Virus record (IMG/VR): IMGVR_UViG_3300027963_000165
Span: 1-36,643 of that record
Length of the DNA: 36,643 bases
Source of the DNA: a virus
Reading direction: 5' to 3' (one strand)
Shown: positions 1-8,260 of the stretch, one piece after another
How positions within the stretch are numbered: position 1 is the first letter of the stretch
Layout of the letters: every line of letters begins with the position of its first letter
Made by a program: the position numbers and the translations under genes
Notes under the pieces: model-generated
Told to the model about the DNA's origin: nothing
The model's input: only the letters and a program-made list of their open reading frames with translations
The model's database searches: none

Positions 1-28
1 CGTCAAGCGGATGCGGGAACTCTACTGG
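1..28. repeat. Left copy of terminal direct repeat
   Basis: Bases 1-28 are identical to bases 36616-36643. A gene reads in frame across the join, so this is best explained as the assembly overlap of a circular or circularly permuted phage genome rather than a functional terminal repeat. Confidence 0.9.
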
Positions 29-148
29 GAAGGCGTCCCTTGCAAGTCCATCGCCCGTCTCTTCAACTTATCCTACAACTATGCGTGGCAAATCGTTAAC
101 TTCTATCGCCTCCGTAAAACGCAAGGTGAAATCCAAGGTCGCGAATAA
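2..148 (+). CDS. Small helix-turn-helix protein, C-terminal part (gene crosses the circular join)
   Basis: This is the 3' part of a 78-residue protein whose start is at 36527; the two parts join in frame through the 28-bp terminal overlap. The segment from VKRMRELYWEG through SIARLFNLSYNYAWQIV has the length and hydrophobic spacing of a helix-turn-helix unit, and the protein is basic. The TAA stop is at 146-148. It lies between the PP-loop gene upstream and the RusA gene downstream, and the likely RusA start codons (81 or 126) lie inside it. It may be a small DNA-binding regulator of the replication block. No specific family is recognised. Confidence 0.75.
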   Translation, partial: VKRMRELYWEGVPCKSIARLFNLSYNYAWQIVNFYRLRKTQGEIQGRE

Positions 149-487
149 ATCATGGAACCCCAATCTTCCCTACCCACTGCGCCTGACCCTCACGGGCTAC
201 AACACACCCAGCTTAAACACGATGCTGGGGCGCAATTTCTGGATCCTGACAAAGCTAAAAAAGGAGGCAAGGGACGCCCTCGTTTCTGCGTTACGATCAC
301 CCGCTACGGTAGCCGCCCCCTCGACGTTGACAACGGCGCAGGGGGCTGCAAACCCCTCCTAGACGCCATCCGCTACGAGGGTCTAATTCCAGACGATGAC
401 CCCAGCAGCATAGAATTTCAGTTCCGACAGTACCAGGTCAAGAAACCCCACCGTCGGACCGAAATTCTGATCGAGCATATCCCTTAG
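81..487 (+). CDS. rusA: RusA-like Holliday junction resolvase, needs a -1 frameshift
   Basis: Two overlapping frames together make one RusA-like endonuclease. The first frame (ATG 81 or GTG 126) encodes the N-terminal strand and a conserved-looking SLNTMLGRNFW segment. The second frame, running to 487, carries the catalytic part: LDVDN, then CKPLLDAI, then IPDDDPSSIEF, which match the Asp and Lys positions of RusA. RusA dimers cut four-way DNA junctions in replication and recombination. The frames overlap at A AAA AAG (257-263), a classic bacterial -1 slippery heptamer. An A-run miscall would explain the split equally well. The helix between the two halves looks shorter than in E. coli RusA, so the gene could also be damaged. 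It converges with the gene at 484-759, overlapping by 4 bp. Confidence 0.6.
257..263 (+). promoter_or_regulatory. Candidate -1 ribosomal slippery site A AAA AAG
   Basis: In the upstream frame the codons are CTA AAA AAG GAG, giving the heptamer A_AAA_AAG, followed at once by GGAGG. Slipping back one base moves translation exactly into the frame that holds the RusA catalytic residues. The alternative is a homopolymer length error or a real one-base deletion. Confidence 0.4.
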
Positions 488-759
488 GACTCGTCGTAGC
501 CGTCGTCGTCGTCCTCTTTGTACTTCTTTTTCTTCTTCATGCCCTTGCCACCCGTACCCACGGGTTCAAGAGTGGCACTGAGGTTGACGATCTTGTAGCC
601 TTTGCCGTCAATCTTCATCTTGGAGCCGATGGAGGTAACGTCGATCTCTTTACGGGCTGGGCGTTGTACCTTGTCAGGAATGCCCTTAATGCGGTCTCCA
701 GACGTAGCATTGCACTCGCACGGACTGTGATTGGAATTTGGAAGCGTTTTGTAGTTCAT
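484..759 (-). CDS. Hypothetical protein with Lys-rich and Asp-rich tail
   Basis: A 91-residue protein, the last gene of the minus-strand virion block, starting 6 bp after the stop of the gene at 766. The middle (IDVTSIGSKMKIDGKGYKIV) looks like short beta strands. The C-terminus carries a lysine run followed by an aspartate run, written in GTC/TTC-type low-complexity DNA on the plus strand. The family is not recognised. Position suggests a minor virion or late protein. It converges with RusA (overlap 484-487), and no terminator hairpin is visible at the junction. Confidence 0.6.
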   Translation of the reverse strand: MNYKTLPNSNHSPCECNATSGDRIKGIPDKVQRPARKEIDVTSIGSKMKIDGKGYKIVNLSATLEPVGTGGKGMKKKKKYKEDDDDGYDES

Positions 760-765
760 GGGAAA

Positions 766-2547
766 TTATCGGGAGGGTGATATACCTTGTTGTTCCTGCC
801 TGTATCGGTCAATAAAAGATTGCACGTTGCTACCAGCAAGGCCACCGGAAGGGCCACCAGACTTAGCTAGAAATAACGATAGATTACTTGGAACATTAGT
901 TCTATATTGAGCGCGACTCAATCCTTGCTGGATAAACGATGGAACGCCACCACCTTCTCCCGTAAGCATTCTAGAGGCAGCATTGGTCACTCCTTGACCC
1001 GCCAATCCACCAGCAACAGTAAGCCCAGCAGATTCACCAGCAGGAAGCCCAATAAGTCGGCTCAATCCAAGTCCAGCTGCTCCACCAACCGCCAAGCCAG
1101 CTGGCAATCGCCGCGTATTGGAAGCCCGAATCGTACTGCTTGCCGCTTGAATAATTGGAGCAATTTGGAATGCGTCTTCTTGGATGTTCCAGACACGCCC
1201 CATCAGACCAAGATTTCCATCAAGCATCCCAGGCGCATCTTTGCTTAAATTACCAATAACCGAAACGTCAATAGTCCTTCGTCCAGGATTAACAGCTGAT
1301 TCGATTACCGCAAGTTTAGCTAACTTAGGGCGAGTTTGGATAAGACGCTGACTCAAATCAGGACGACCCGCTCTGGTAACAATCGCATCAAGTTGATTTT
1401 CCAGTTTCTGGTATTGAGCAGTTGAGTTTTTAGCCCTTTCAAGAAGGGCAGGAGTTGTTCCCTTGTTGGAATCTTTCGCATCCTTCCAGATCTTCCAAGT
1501 TCTCCGCATTACATCACGCGCATCCTCAACATCATCAACTTTTTGTTTTGCAGCACGACTGACGGATTTAATGTCACCGTAAACTGTTTTGAGTTCTTGA
1601 GCGCGAGCTTTGAGAACATCCAAAGTCAGTTCAGATTCAGCTGGAAGACCGACTTCAAAACGAGCAATTTCACCCGCTTTTATCGTATTTCGGTTTTGAA
1701 TGCTTCTCGTGACTTCATCAGATTCACCAGCAATAGTTTGAAGTGCTTTGGTCGTCTTGCTCGGATTGACGATACGGGGATCGTTAATCCCGCCGATTGC
1801 CTGCCAAGCCAATAAATCACGGTCTCTTCCAATGTTCTGAGACTTTGCGATTGCCGCTGATGCAGCTTCTTCACTTGGTCCAATCGCTCTTTCCGGCCCA
1901 ATGTACCCAGACCGAGGAATTGCGCTTCCAGAAGTTGCGGCACCAGCATAACGAGCAGCTGCACCACCAGCAGCACCACCAGCAGCAGCAAGAGCCATTT
2001 CAGCAGGAGTTACTGAGCCGATTTCTCCAGTAATAGCTGCTGGAGCAAGCACCGCACCCAAATTGGCAGCACCCATTTTAACACCGGATTCAGCTATTTC
2101 GCGCCCTGTTACCTTTGCCAGCTGCCCAGCTGCTCCAGACATCAATCGGGCTTCTGGAGCGAAAGGAATGGCGCCCATGAGTCCAGCCTGCAAGCGACCA
2201 CGCATCGTAGGTTCCTCGCCCAAGCCACGAGTAGTGGCTTCGTAGCCACCCATACCACCAGCAAATCCACCGATTGCAGCACCAATAGGAACGGACAATC
2301 CAGCCGTAAATGGAGCAAAAGGAGCCCCAGCTAAAGCACCTGCTTTTTGCCCGACCGCTGCGCCTCCAGCTTCACCAGCAATTTTAATTCCTGCCTTTTC
2401 GATCTGACTCAGCAAGTTCTCGCGAAATTTATCGGATTCACTCGGAAGCTTCTTGGGAGATAATTTCTCTTTTTCAGCAGCTATTGCCTGTTCAAGCTGA
2501 ATCAACTCATTCTCTTCTTCAGCAGTTAAGGAAGGTGATTTGCTCAT
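766..2547 (-). CDS. Large internal virion protein, glycine-zipper type
   Basis: A 593-residue protein near the end of the virion block. The N-terminus is a charged helix (about 8-55). It is followed by long Gly/Ala-rich stretches (about 55-105, 140-205 and 475-530) with GxxxG spacing, typical of segments that insert into or cross membranes. The centre (about 270-400) is helical and coiled-coil-like. Podovirus internal core proteins that are ejected to form the DNA channel look like this, but no enzymatic domain such as a transglycosylase is visible. The ATG at 2547 directly follows the neighbour's stop at 2549, fitting co-translation with the other core proteins. The role is inferred from position and composition. 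Confidence 0.65.
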   Translation of the reverse strand: MSKSPSLTAEEENELIQLEQAIAAEKEKLSPKKLPSESDKFRENLLSQIEKAGIKIAGEAGGAAVGQKAGALAGAPFAPFTAGLSVPIGAAIGGFAGGMGGYEATTRGLGEEPTMRGRLQAGLMGAIPFAPEARLMSGAAGQLAKVTGREIAESGVKMGAANLGAVLAPAAITGEIGSVTPAEMALAAAGGAAGGAAARYAGAATSGSAIPRSGYIGPERAIGPSEEAASAAIAKSQNIGRDRDLLAWQAIGGINDPRIVNPSKTTKALQTIAGESDEVTRSIQNRNTIKAGEIARFEVGLPAESELTLDVLKARAQELKTVYGDIKSVSRAAKQKVDDVEDARDVMRRTWKIWKDAKDSNKGTTPALLERAKNSTAQYQKLENQLDAIVTRAGRPDLSQRLIQTRPKLAKLAVIESAVNPGRRTIDVSVIGNLSKDAPGMLDGNLGLMGRVWNIQEDAFQIAPIIQAASSTIRASNTRRLPAGLAVGGAAGLGLSRLIGLPAGESAGLTVAGGLAGQGVTNAASRMLTGEGGGVPSFIQQGLSRAQYRTNVPSNLSLFLAKSGGPSGGLAGSNVQSFIDRYRQEQQGISPSR

Positions 2548-2548
2548 A

Positions 2549-3859
2549 TTATTTTGATCCTTTTTTAGCTCTCAACTCAGCTGCCCTTTTCTCCTTTTCT
2601 TCTAACGAAGATGGAACGCCGTAAAGCCCAAGACTTCCTTCAAGAAGAGATTTATCAAGATTCATTGGAGTTTTCTCTTTGAAATACACTGCACCTGGAG
2701 ATCCTGGACGTCCATACTTTGTTACGACAGAAAAATTATAAGTATTGATATTATCGTTATACCGAATGGCTTTCTCAGAATACATATTAGCTATCGCTCG
2801 TTTAACAACTTCTGGATTTTGAAGGGAATTAACGCGGCCACCAAGATAGTCAATAATACGGCTTACGTCACCTTCAGTCATAGTTCCTCCGCCACCAACG
2901 GTTGTGCGAAGTCCAGAAACAAGCCCTTGAAGTTGTCCTTTAGCTAGTTGTATATTTATTTGCTCCGAAGTTGCTGGATCACCCATCAAAGTATTGTAAG
3001 CAAATTTAAAATCTTCAGCTAATTTGTTAAAACCGCTTGGAATAGAACCGCTCAATGAAGCGTATTTCTGCATACGACGCAATGATTCTTCATCGTCTTG
3101 CAATTCAGTTCTCAATTTTTTAAATTCAGAGAATTGAATATGAGGAGTAAAAGATCCAGGTGTAGCTGGAATTTCACCAGATTTAATTGGTCTCAAATTT
3201 TCTCCAGGAGGTTTTACTAGAACATCGCCAGTAGCATTATTTGTAAAATAAACACCAGAAAAATTTCCACCTTGATCCATTACAAGACCGCCTTCTGAAA
3301 GTTCTCTAGTTCCAACAGTAGCAGCCTGTTTATAAAGCATATCCATTTCTTTTGGATCAGGCTTACGTTTATTTTCAAACATGAATCGGCTCATTCCTAT
3401 CTCAAAAGCTTTATCACGCTCACTCTTATCTATTGGCTTAATCGCCCGATCATACTCATTTTGCATATTGAAGTAGATCTGAGTAATCTGACTTACAGTA
3501 GGTGCACCAAACGCGCCACCCATTGACAATTCAACAGCCTTACGAATAGCGTCCGTTTGGGTTGGTCGCTTAGGCAAAGGAGCCTGAGGAGCAGCAGGAA
3601 ATCCACCGCTCATCAGTTCAAGTTGACCAGCCGGAACCCTTTGGGAAGCAAGCGCAGACTGAGGCAAGAACTGAATGGCGGAATCAGGGACTATTGCAGG
3701 CTTGGTAATCGGCTGCTCTGCCAGTTTAGCAGCGGGTTGTTGCGCGGCAGGCTGTTGTACAGCAAAAAGCTGGTTCAGCTCGGAATCGCTGGGTTCATTT
3801 TCACGATCCAGCGTCAAAGTCTTACCGGTTTGCGTATCTTCGTAAGTGAATTTAGCCAT
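2549..3859 (-). CDS. Probable internal virion protein
   Basis: A 436-residue protein. Residues 1-30 (KFTYEDTQTGKTLTLDREN) look like a small beta unit; residues 34-95 are a Pro/Ala/Gln-rich linker with a repeated AAQQPAAK-like motif. The rest is charged and helical, ending in a Lys/Glu-rich helix. It is tightly packed between two other large virion-type genes (2 bp gap on each side), which suggests one translational unit. No catalytic motif was recognised. The call of internal or ejected virion protein rests on gene order in podovirus genomes and on composition. Confidence 0.55.
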   Translation of the reverse strand: MAKFTYEDTQTGKTLTLDRENEPSDSELNQLFAVQQPAAQQPAAKLAEQPITKPAIVPDSAIQFLPQSALASQRVPAGQLELMSGGFPAAPQAPLPKRPTQTDAIRKAVELSMGGAFGAPTVSQITQIYFNMQNEYDRAIKPIDKSERDKAFEIGMSRFMFENKRKPDPKEMDMLYKQAATVGTRELSEGGLVMDQGGNFSGVYFTNNATGDVLVKPPGENLRPIKSGEIPATPGSFTPHIQFSEFKKLRTELQDDEESLRRMQKYASLSGSIPSGFNKLAEDFKFAYNTLMGDPATSEQINIQLAKGQLQGLVSGLRTTVGGGGTMTEGDVSRIIDYLGGRVNSLQNPEVVKRAIANMYSEKAIRYNDNINTYNFSVVTKYGRPGSPGAVYFKEKTPMNLDKSLLEGSLGLYGVPSSLEEKEKRAAELRAKKGSK

Positions 3860-3861
3860 GA

Positions 3862-5151
3862 TTATTTACCTCTGCGAGCGGGGGTTCTAACTCCAAACTG
3901 TCTTTCCAATTCACGCATTTGAGCATTCCGTCTAAAAGCAGCATCAGTTGCTTCATTCCGCATGGCTCTTTCATAAGGATCACCCATAACGTCGCCAAAA
4001 GATTCAACCAGAATACGAGGATTGGATAGGATCGCCTTAATGCCTTCTTCGTCCAAGGTAATAGTCTTCTTCTTTTTCAGGGAACCGGCTTTCCCTTCAT
4101 CTTCACCAGCAGTCAACCTAGGTGATGCCGCACGCTTTTCACTAGCCGCTAAACTTTCATCGTATTGCTCACGAAGCTTTCTCGCAATATCCTTGGCTTC
4201 AGGACTCAACTTAATTTGAGGCAAAGTAAACTGTTCAGATGGGGAAGAGATTCCGGTGTCAAATCGTTGACGAGCTAACTCCAGTGCCAGAGGATCAAGG
4301 GAAGGAGCAGCCGCGGCAACTGATGCTGGAGCACTTGCAAGAGCAGACTGAACTCTGCGGGAAGGAGCCATTGGGCCTGCAAATTGAGAAGCAGCCAAAG
4401 CAGCTGGTGCAAAAGAAACGTCAGACGGACGCAAAGCCCTATACTGGTCAATTGGCTGGGCCGCAGTCACCATTGGTAAACTGGAATCAACAGGAGACGG
4501 CAAAACAGCCTCAGAAGGCTGAATGCTTGACGTTACGGGCATTCCGCCAGCAAGGGTGGCAGATGCATCAGGAACCCTGCGAAACCGACTGGATGAGGCG
4601 GGTTGAGCAACGGGCGCACTTACCGAAGGAACAGCCGTAGCAACAATAGGAGCAGCAAGAGATGCAGAAACAGGAGTTCCAGGAACAAACATCGCTGCAT
4701 TTTCAGCCTGCTTCTTAACATCAGTATCAGAGCCAGCCATCATGCCCTTGTAGATTTCTCCAAGTTTTTTTTGCTGAGCAATCTCTTCCTCAAGCTTCTG
4801 GCTCTCTAAACCAAAACGCTTCATTGACGCTTGGTCTTTAGCCAAGTTTGCAGCCGTGACCTTACCTTCAATAAACGTAGCAAGATTCAGGTAATTCTCC
4901 TTCTCTGACTTATCTGGATCCCCGCCTAGGAATTGCTTAAGAGTATTCTCATCCATCCCAAACTGATCCTTGTGCGTAGTAATCAGCTGCTTCAAGGCAC
5001 TGCTCTTGGCCCGAAACGCCTTGTTCTCCTCATCGCGCTTGTACAGCGTCTCACCCAGCCCAGTCAGCGTATCGCCCAGTACTTTGGCGCGATCCATCGT
5101 TGACTGATACAGAATCCGACCTTCATCACGTTGAACAGGAACGTAGGGCAT
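3862..5151 (-). CDS. Probable internal virion protein
   Basis: A 429-residue protein. The N-terminal 130 residues are strongly helical and charged, with a coiled-coil look. The middle (about 150-310) is a low-complexity Ala/Pro/Ser/Val linker, and the C-terminus (about 320-429) is helical and basic, ending in RTPARRGK. Helical ends joined by an Ala/Pro-rich linker are common in phage core and scaffold-like proteins. It sits 2 bp upstream of the gene at 2549-3859. No family is recognised with certainty; a core or ejection protein is inferred. Confidence 0.55.
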   Translation of the reverse strand: MPYVPVQRDEGRILYQSTMDRAKVLGDTLTGLGETLYKRDEENKAFRAKSSALKQLITTHKDQFGMDENTLKQFLGGDPDKSEKENYLNLATFIEGKVTAANLAKDQASMKRFGLESQKLEEEIAQQKKLGEIYKGMMAGSDTDVKKQAENAAMFVPGTPVSASLAAPIVATAVPSVSAPVAQPASSSRFRRVPDASATLAGGMPVTSSIQPSEAVLPSPVDSSLPMVTAAQPIDQYRALRPSDVSFAPAALAASQFAGPMAPSRRVQSALASAPASVAAAAPSLDPLALELARQRFDTGISSPSEQFTLPQIKLSPEAKDIARKLREQYDESLAASEKRAASPRLTAGEDEGKAGSLKKKKTITLDEEGIKAILSNPRILVESFGDVMGDPYERAMRNEATDAAFRRNAQMRELERQFGVRTPARRGK

Positions 5152-5163
5152 AATAGTGGATGA

Positions 5164-7308
5164 TTACTTTGTTGGAGTTGAAGCCCCTGGCTTAATCAAG
5201 CCGTCAATAATAGACTGAACGGCACCAACGGTTGTTTTGATACCGTTATTGGCAAGGAAGCCAACAAACGAGTTAACAAATTGAGCCTCTTGACCTTTGC
5301 TAGCAGCTTCTTTGTAGGCAGCGAGATTCTGTTGTGCGGCCTGATACGCATTGTAGGCGTTAACGTTGTAATCGTAGACCTCACGGGCATAAGCACTGGT
5401 TGGAGAATAAGTGTCAGCAATTAACTTAGCTGTTGGCGCAAAAATGTTTCCTGTCTGAAGATCAGCAGCATTCCTCAAGTTGCCGATAGACTGTTGCACA
5501 GAGGCACGGGCTTCTGATTCCCGCTGCCGCTGCAAGGCATCCCTGTTCAAGATCTCAGCCCCAATCGCACCCCGACCCATTACCTGACCACGCGCCCCAT
5601 AAGCCTCTCGTGCGCTCTGTTGGGCACTGCGCGTGTCTTGAGCACTAAGGTTGCCACTCTGGGCCTGATTGTAACGGGCTAGATCAGCCGCAAGTTGGCT
5701 TTCCGCTGTGTTGCCAAGAGTGGTTAAACTAGACGGAGTGAACTGTTCCTGCAACTTCTTGTAATACGCAGCAAGGTCATTGCCAGGCTGACCCGTGAGA
5801 GTTGCTGCCGTTAGGCCAAATTCCTTTGCGAAATCGCGTTGAGCTAGTCCAGAATTAGTTGGGCTAGTAAAAGTAAATGTAGGTGTAGAAGTAATCACGG
5901 TGGCTGTTGTTCCAGATGGGGTTGTTCCCCCTACCGGAGTGGAAGTTTTTGTTGGACCATCGTTTGGGGTTGTTCCCCCTACTGGAGTGGAAGTTTTTGT
6001 TGGACCATCGTTTGGAGGTGTTTTTGTAGCAATTACACCAACAGCTGCAATTTCTGCGTCTATTTTATCTTGTGCTGCTTTTGCAGCATCTCGTTTCATC
6101 TTTTCAATTGCATCCCACGGATTCACTGAAGTTACAGCTGTTGAAGGTGTAGTTCCTGTTGGCGTACTGCCATCACTTGGAAGAGTTGCCCTTGTTTGCA
6201 CTGTTGTTCCAGAAAGGTCAGGAATAGTATAATCCGTAACAGGATTGAGTCCTTGTTGGGTTTGCCTGATAACAGAAGCAGGATCAATATTTGACTGAGT
6301 GCGTACAACTGCTGGTGCCCCTCCAGCGGGCGTTGTTTGACCAGGAACGCCTCCTAGTGCGCCAGGAGTGACAGATACAGGCGCGTTAGTTGCAGATACA
6401 GGCGTGCTCGACGAGCTTAAAGACGTACTAGATGGTTGTGGATTGTTGGACGTTGAGCCAATGCTTCCAGTTCCAAAAATGCCGACGCCTGCACCGCTAG
6501 TGCTAGGATCAATTTCGCTTCCAGTAGCACCACTGCCAGTAGCAGTACCAGCACTACCAGTGCTCGTACCTGTGCCTGTTCCTGTTCCTGTTCCAACTCC
6601 CCAAATGTCACGAATATCTTGTTTTCCAGTTACTACATCTGCGGCATTTTGCACAGTCCCAACAGTTCCTTGAGCTGCGTTAACCACACTCCCGATTGGA
6701 TTAGAAGGATCAAGCCTAGCTACTTTGCCACCTGAGAAGATTAATCCAGCAGCAGTTATAGCCAATCCAGTCATTGGATCAATCCCTGGGATCGGAAGGA
6801 TTAATGGAATCCCTGAATTACCAGAAGCTTTTGCAGCAACAGCTGCGCTCCGAGCTGCTTGTGCTTGTGCGGAATCTTGTAATCCAAATTCTGCTTGAAG
6901 CGATTTTTCAACATCCAGAGTTATGCCTTCAGCCAATGAAATTGTTTTACCATCTGGCCCTGCAATTCTTTCATTCGCTGTTTTCTCTGTTAATGGAGGC
7001 AAACCTCTTTGTGCCCTTCCCTTATTTATGTCAGCTATCCTTTCAGCTGCAATTTTGTCCAGTAAAGGATCACCATAAATGAGCTGAAATAATGGTGATG
7101 GAGGCGGAAGCGGTCCCATTACTGGATTAGTTACGGGAGGAACATAAACACTAGAACCGCCAGATCCATCGTTAGAATCATCATAATAATAACCAGTATC
7201 ATCATAACCATTGTACACGTCAAATCCATATGGGAAAGTAGTGTTGTAAGTACTTCCAGAAGATACCGTAACTGGAGGCAACATTCCTCCCTCAAATATG
7301 GTCGGCAT
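5164..7308 (-). CDS. Large virion protein with Thr/Gly-rich repeat linker
   Basis: A 714-residue protein. The N-terminal 60 residues are Tyr/Gly/Asp-rich. Residues about 60-160 are helical. A hydrophobic Gly/Ile stretch lies near 168-195 (LILPIPGIDPMTGLAITAAG) and could touch a membrane. Residues about 240-470 are a Ser/Thr/Gly/Pro linker with GT dipeptide repeats and a duplicated 16-residue unit. The C-terminal 220 residues are helical and Gln/Ala-rich, with QQSAREAYGARGQVMGRGAI, a pattern typical of podovirus internal core proteins. It is the first of four consecutive large core-type genes. The virion role is inferred; no enzyme motif is seen. Confidence 0.6.
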   Translation of the reverse strand: MPTIFEGGMLPPVTVSSGSTYNTTFPYGFDVYNGYDDTGYYYDDSNDGSGGSSVYVPPVTNPVMGPLPPPSPLFQLIYGDPLLDKIAAERIADINKGRAQRGLPPLTEKTANERIAGPDGKTISLAEGITLDVEKSLQAEFGLQDSAQAQAARSAAVAAKASGNSGIPLILPIPGIDPMTGLAITAAGLIFSGGKVARLDPSNPIGSVVNAAQGTVGTVQNAADVVTGKQDIRDIWGVGTGTGTGTGTSTGSAGTATGSGATGSEIDPSTSGAGVGIFGTGSIGSTSNNPQPSSTSLSSSSTPVSATNAPVSVTPGALGGVPGQTTPAGGAPAVVRTQSNIDPASVIRQTQQGLNPVTDYTIPDLSGTTVQTRATLPSDGSTPTGTTPSTAVTSVNPWDAIEKMKRDAAKAAQDKIDAEIAAVGVIATKTPPNDGPTKTSTPVGGTTPNDGPTKTSTPVGGTTPSGTTATVITSTPTFTFTSPTNSGLAQRDFAKEFGLTAATLTGQPGNDLAAYYKKLQEQFTPSSLTTLGNTAESQLAADLARYNQAQSGNLSAQDTRSAQQSAREAYGARGQVMGRGAIGAEILNRDALQRQRESEARASVQQSIGNLRNAADLQTGNIFAPTAKLIADTYSPTSAYAREVYDYNVNAYNAYQAAQQNLAAYKEAASKGQEAQFVNSFVGFLANNGIKTTVGAVQSIIDGLIKPGASTPTK
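5918..6013. repeat. Two-copy 48-bp tandem repeat inside a virion gene
   Basis: Units 5918-5965 and 5966-6013 differ at one base and encode two copies of a 16-residue Thr/Pro/Gly unit (PNDGPTKTSTPVGGTT) in the linker of the 714-residue protein. The length is a multiple of three, so gain or loss of a copy keeps the frame. Confidence 0.85.
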
Positions 7309-7343
7309 GATAAGTTATTTACTTAACTGAATGTTGAACTGCA

Positions 7344-7922
7344 TCAAGAAGTGACGCCCTTGATGACTACGAAGTTCAGTACAAGAGCTTCGCTTAAATT
7401 TCCAGCAGTGTTATTGCGGATGCTCAGAGTAGCCGTCCCAGCAAGGCAGGCCACGTTGATTGTGTAAGCCCCAAGGGTACCACCAGATTTGTGGTTGATG
7501 ATAACAACGTCAGTAGCCGCAATAAGTGAGTTAGTCCATGTAGCAGAAACAATGGTAGCTGCATTTAATACATCAGCGGCTGTGGTAATTTGGCCGCACA
7601 TCTTGCTCAAAGTAAATGCAGTAGCCTTGCTGGTGGCTTGAGTAATTGTACCACCCGCACCCGTGTAGAATCCCAGTCCAGTAGTGGTCGTAACCAATGC
7701 CTCGTAGTCTCCTGCACCAGTGGTATAGCGAGCTAGGAACGTGTTGTTAGCTGCGGCAGCAACGATCTTAGGCAGCGTCACTGCATTGTTTGCAAGCATT
7801 GAAGTTGTAACTTCACCCGCAGCAATGGCTGCAACCGTAGGTTGAGCCAACAGATTCAACTTGGTGTAAGTGATGGGATCCGTCGTTCCCGTAAAGGTGT
7901 ATCCTGGTGTTACAGATGGCAT
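7344..7922 (-). CDS. Tail-fibre or collar-type structural protein
   Basis: A 192-residue protein. The N-terminal 90 residues contain short polar repeats (GEVTTSMLANNAVTLPKI) of the kind found in phage fibre shafts. The C-terminal 100 residues are rich in beta-strand-forming Val, Thr and Ile (ADVLNAATIVSATWTNSLIA, then TLSIRNNTAGNLSEALVLNF), resembling the terminal domain of many phage receptor-binding and collar proteins. It lies between the tail nozzle and the core proteins. The role is inferred from composition and context. Confidence 0.55.
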   Translation of the reverse strand: MPSVTPGYTFTGTTDPITYTKLNLLAQPTVAAIAAGEVTTSMLANNAVTLPKIVAAAANNTFLARYTTGAGDYEALVTTTTGLGFYTGAGGTITQATSKATAFTLSKMCGQITTAADVLNAATIVSATWTNSLIAATDVVIINHKSGGTLGAYTINVACLAGTATLSIRNNTAGNLSEALVLNFVVIKGVTS

Positions 7923-7933
7923 GACAAATAGGA

Positions 7934-8257
7934 TTAAAGCGTGAAGAAAGCTGGACCTGTCGAGCGATACTGACCGCCCCCATTCATGGCATTGCCATTG
8001 TTTGCGTTTTTAGCAACCATTTGCGGCATACCAAATGAAAGAATTTGTTGCGGGATCATTCCATTGGTCAAAGAGGATCCACCGGCATTAGGAGCCATTT
8101 GGTTCTGGTTGTAATTAGACATCAATGATTCGATGTCGCGCATCTGACTGGGTTGCATTGATGCAGCAGATCCCATAGGGGCACCTACTCCAGCAGGCAT
8201 AGTTGGCAATGGATCTCCATTCTTAACCAACTTAGAAGGCATTTTGAAGTCGTACAT
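7934..8257 (-). CDS. Hypothetical virion-block protein, Met/Asn/Gln-rich
   Basis: A 107-residue protein unusually rich in Met, Asn, Gln and Gly, with no predicted domain and probably flexible. It lies 3 bp after the nozzle gene's stop and is preceded by an AT-rich leader without a Shine-Dalgarno sequence. Position between the nozzle and the fibre-like gene suggests a minor structural or assembly protein. No family is recognised. Confidence 0.55.
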   Translation of the reverse strand: MYDFKMPSKLVKNGDPLPTMPAGVGAPMGSAASMQPSQMRDIESLMSNYNQNQMAPNAGGSSLTNGMIPQQILSFGMPQMVAKNANNGNAMNGGGQYRSTGPAFFTL

Positions 8258-8260
8258 AAA

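Noticed and set aside
1680-1991. Leu/Val-rich minus-strand frame inside the 593-residue virion gene
   Set aside because: It is an alternate frame of the Ala/Gly-rich coding DNA; hydrophobicity comes from GCx/CTx codons read out of frame.
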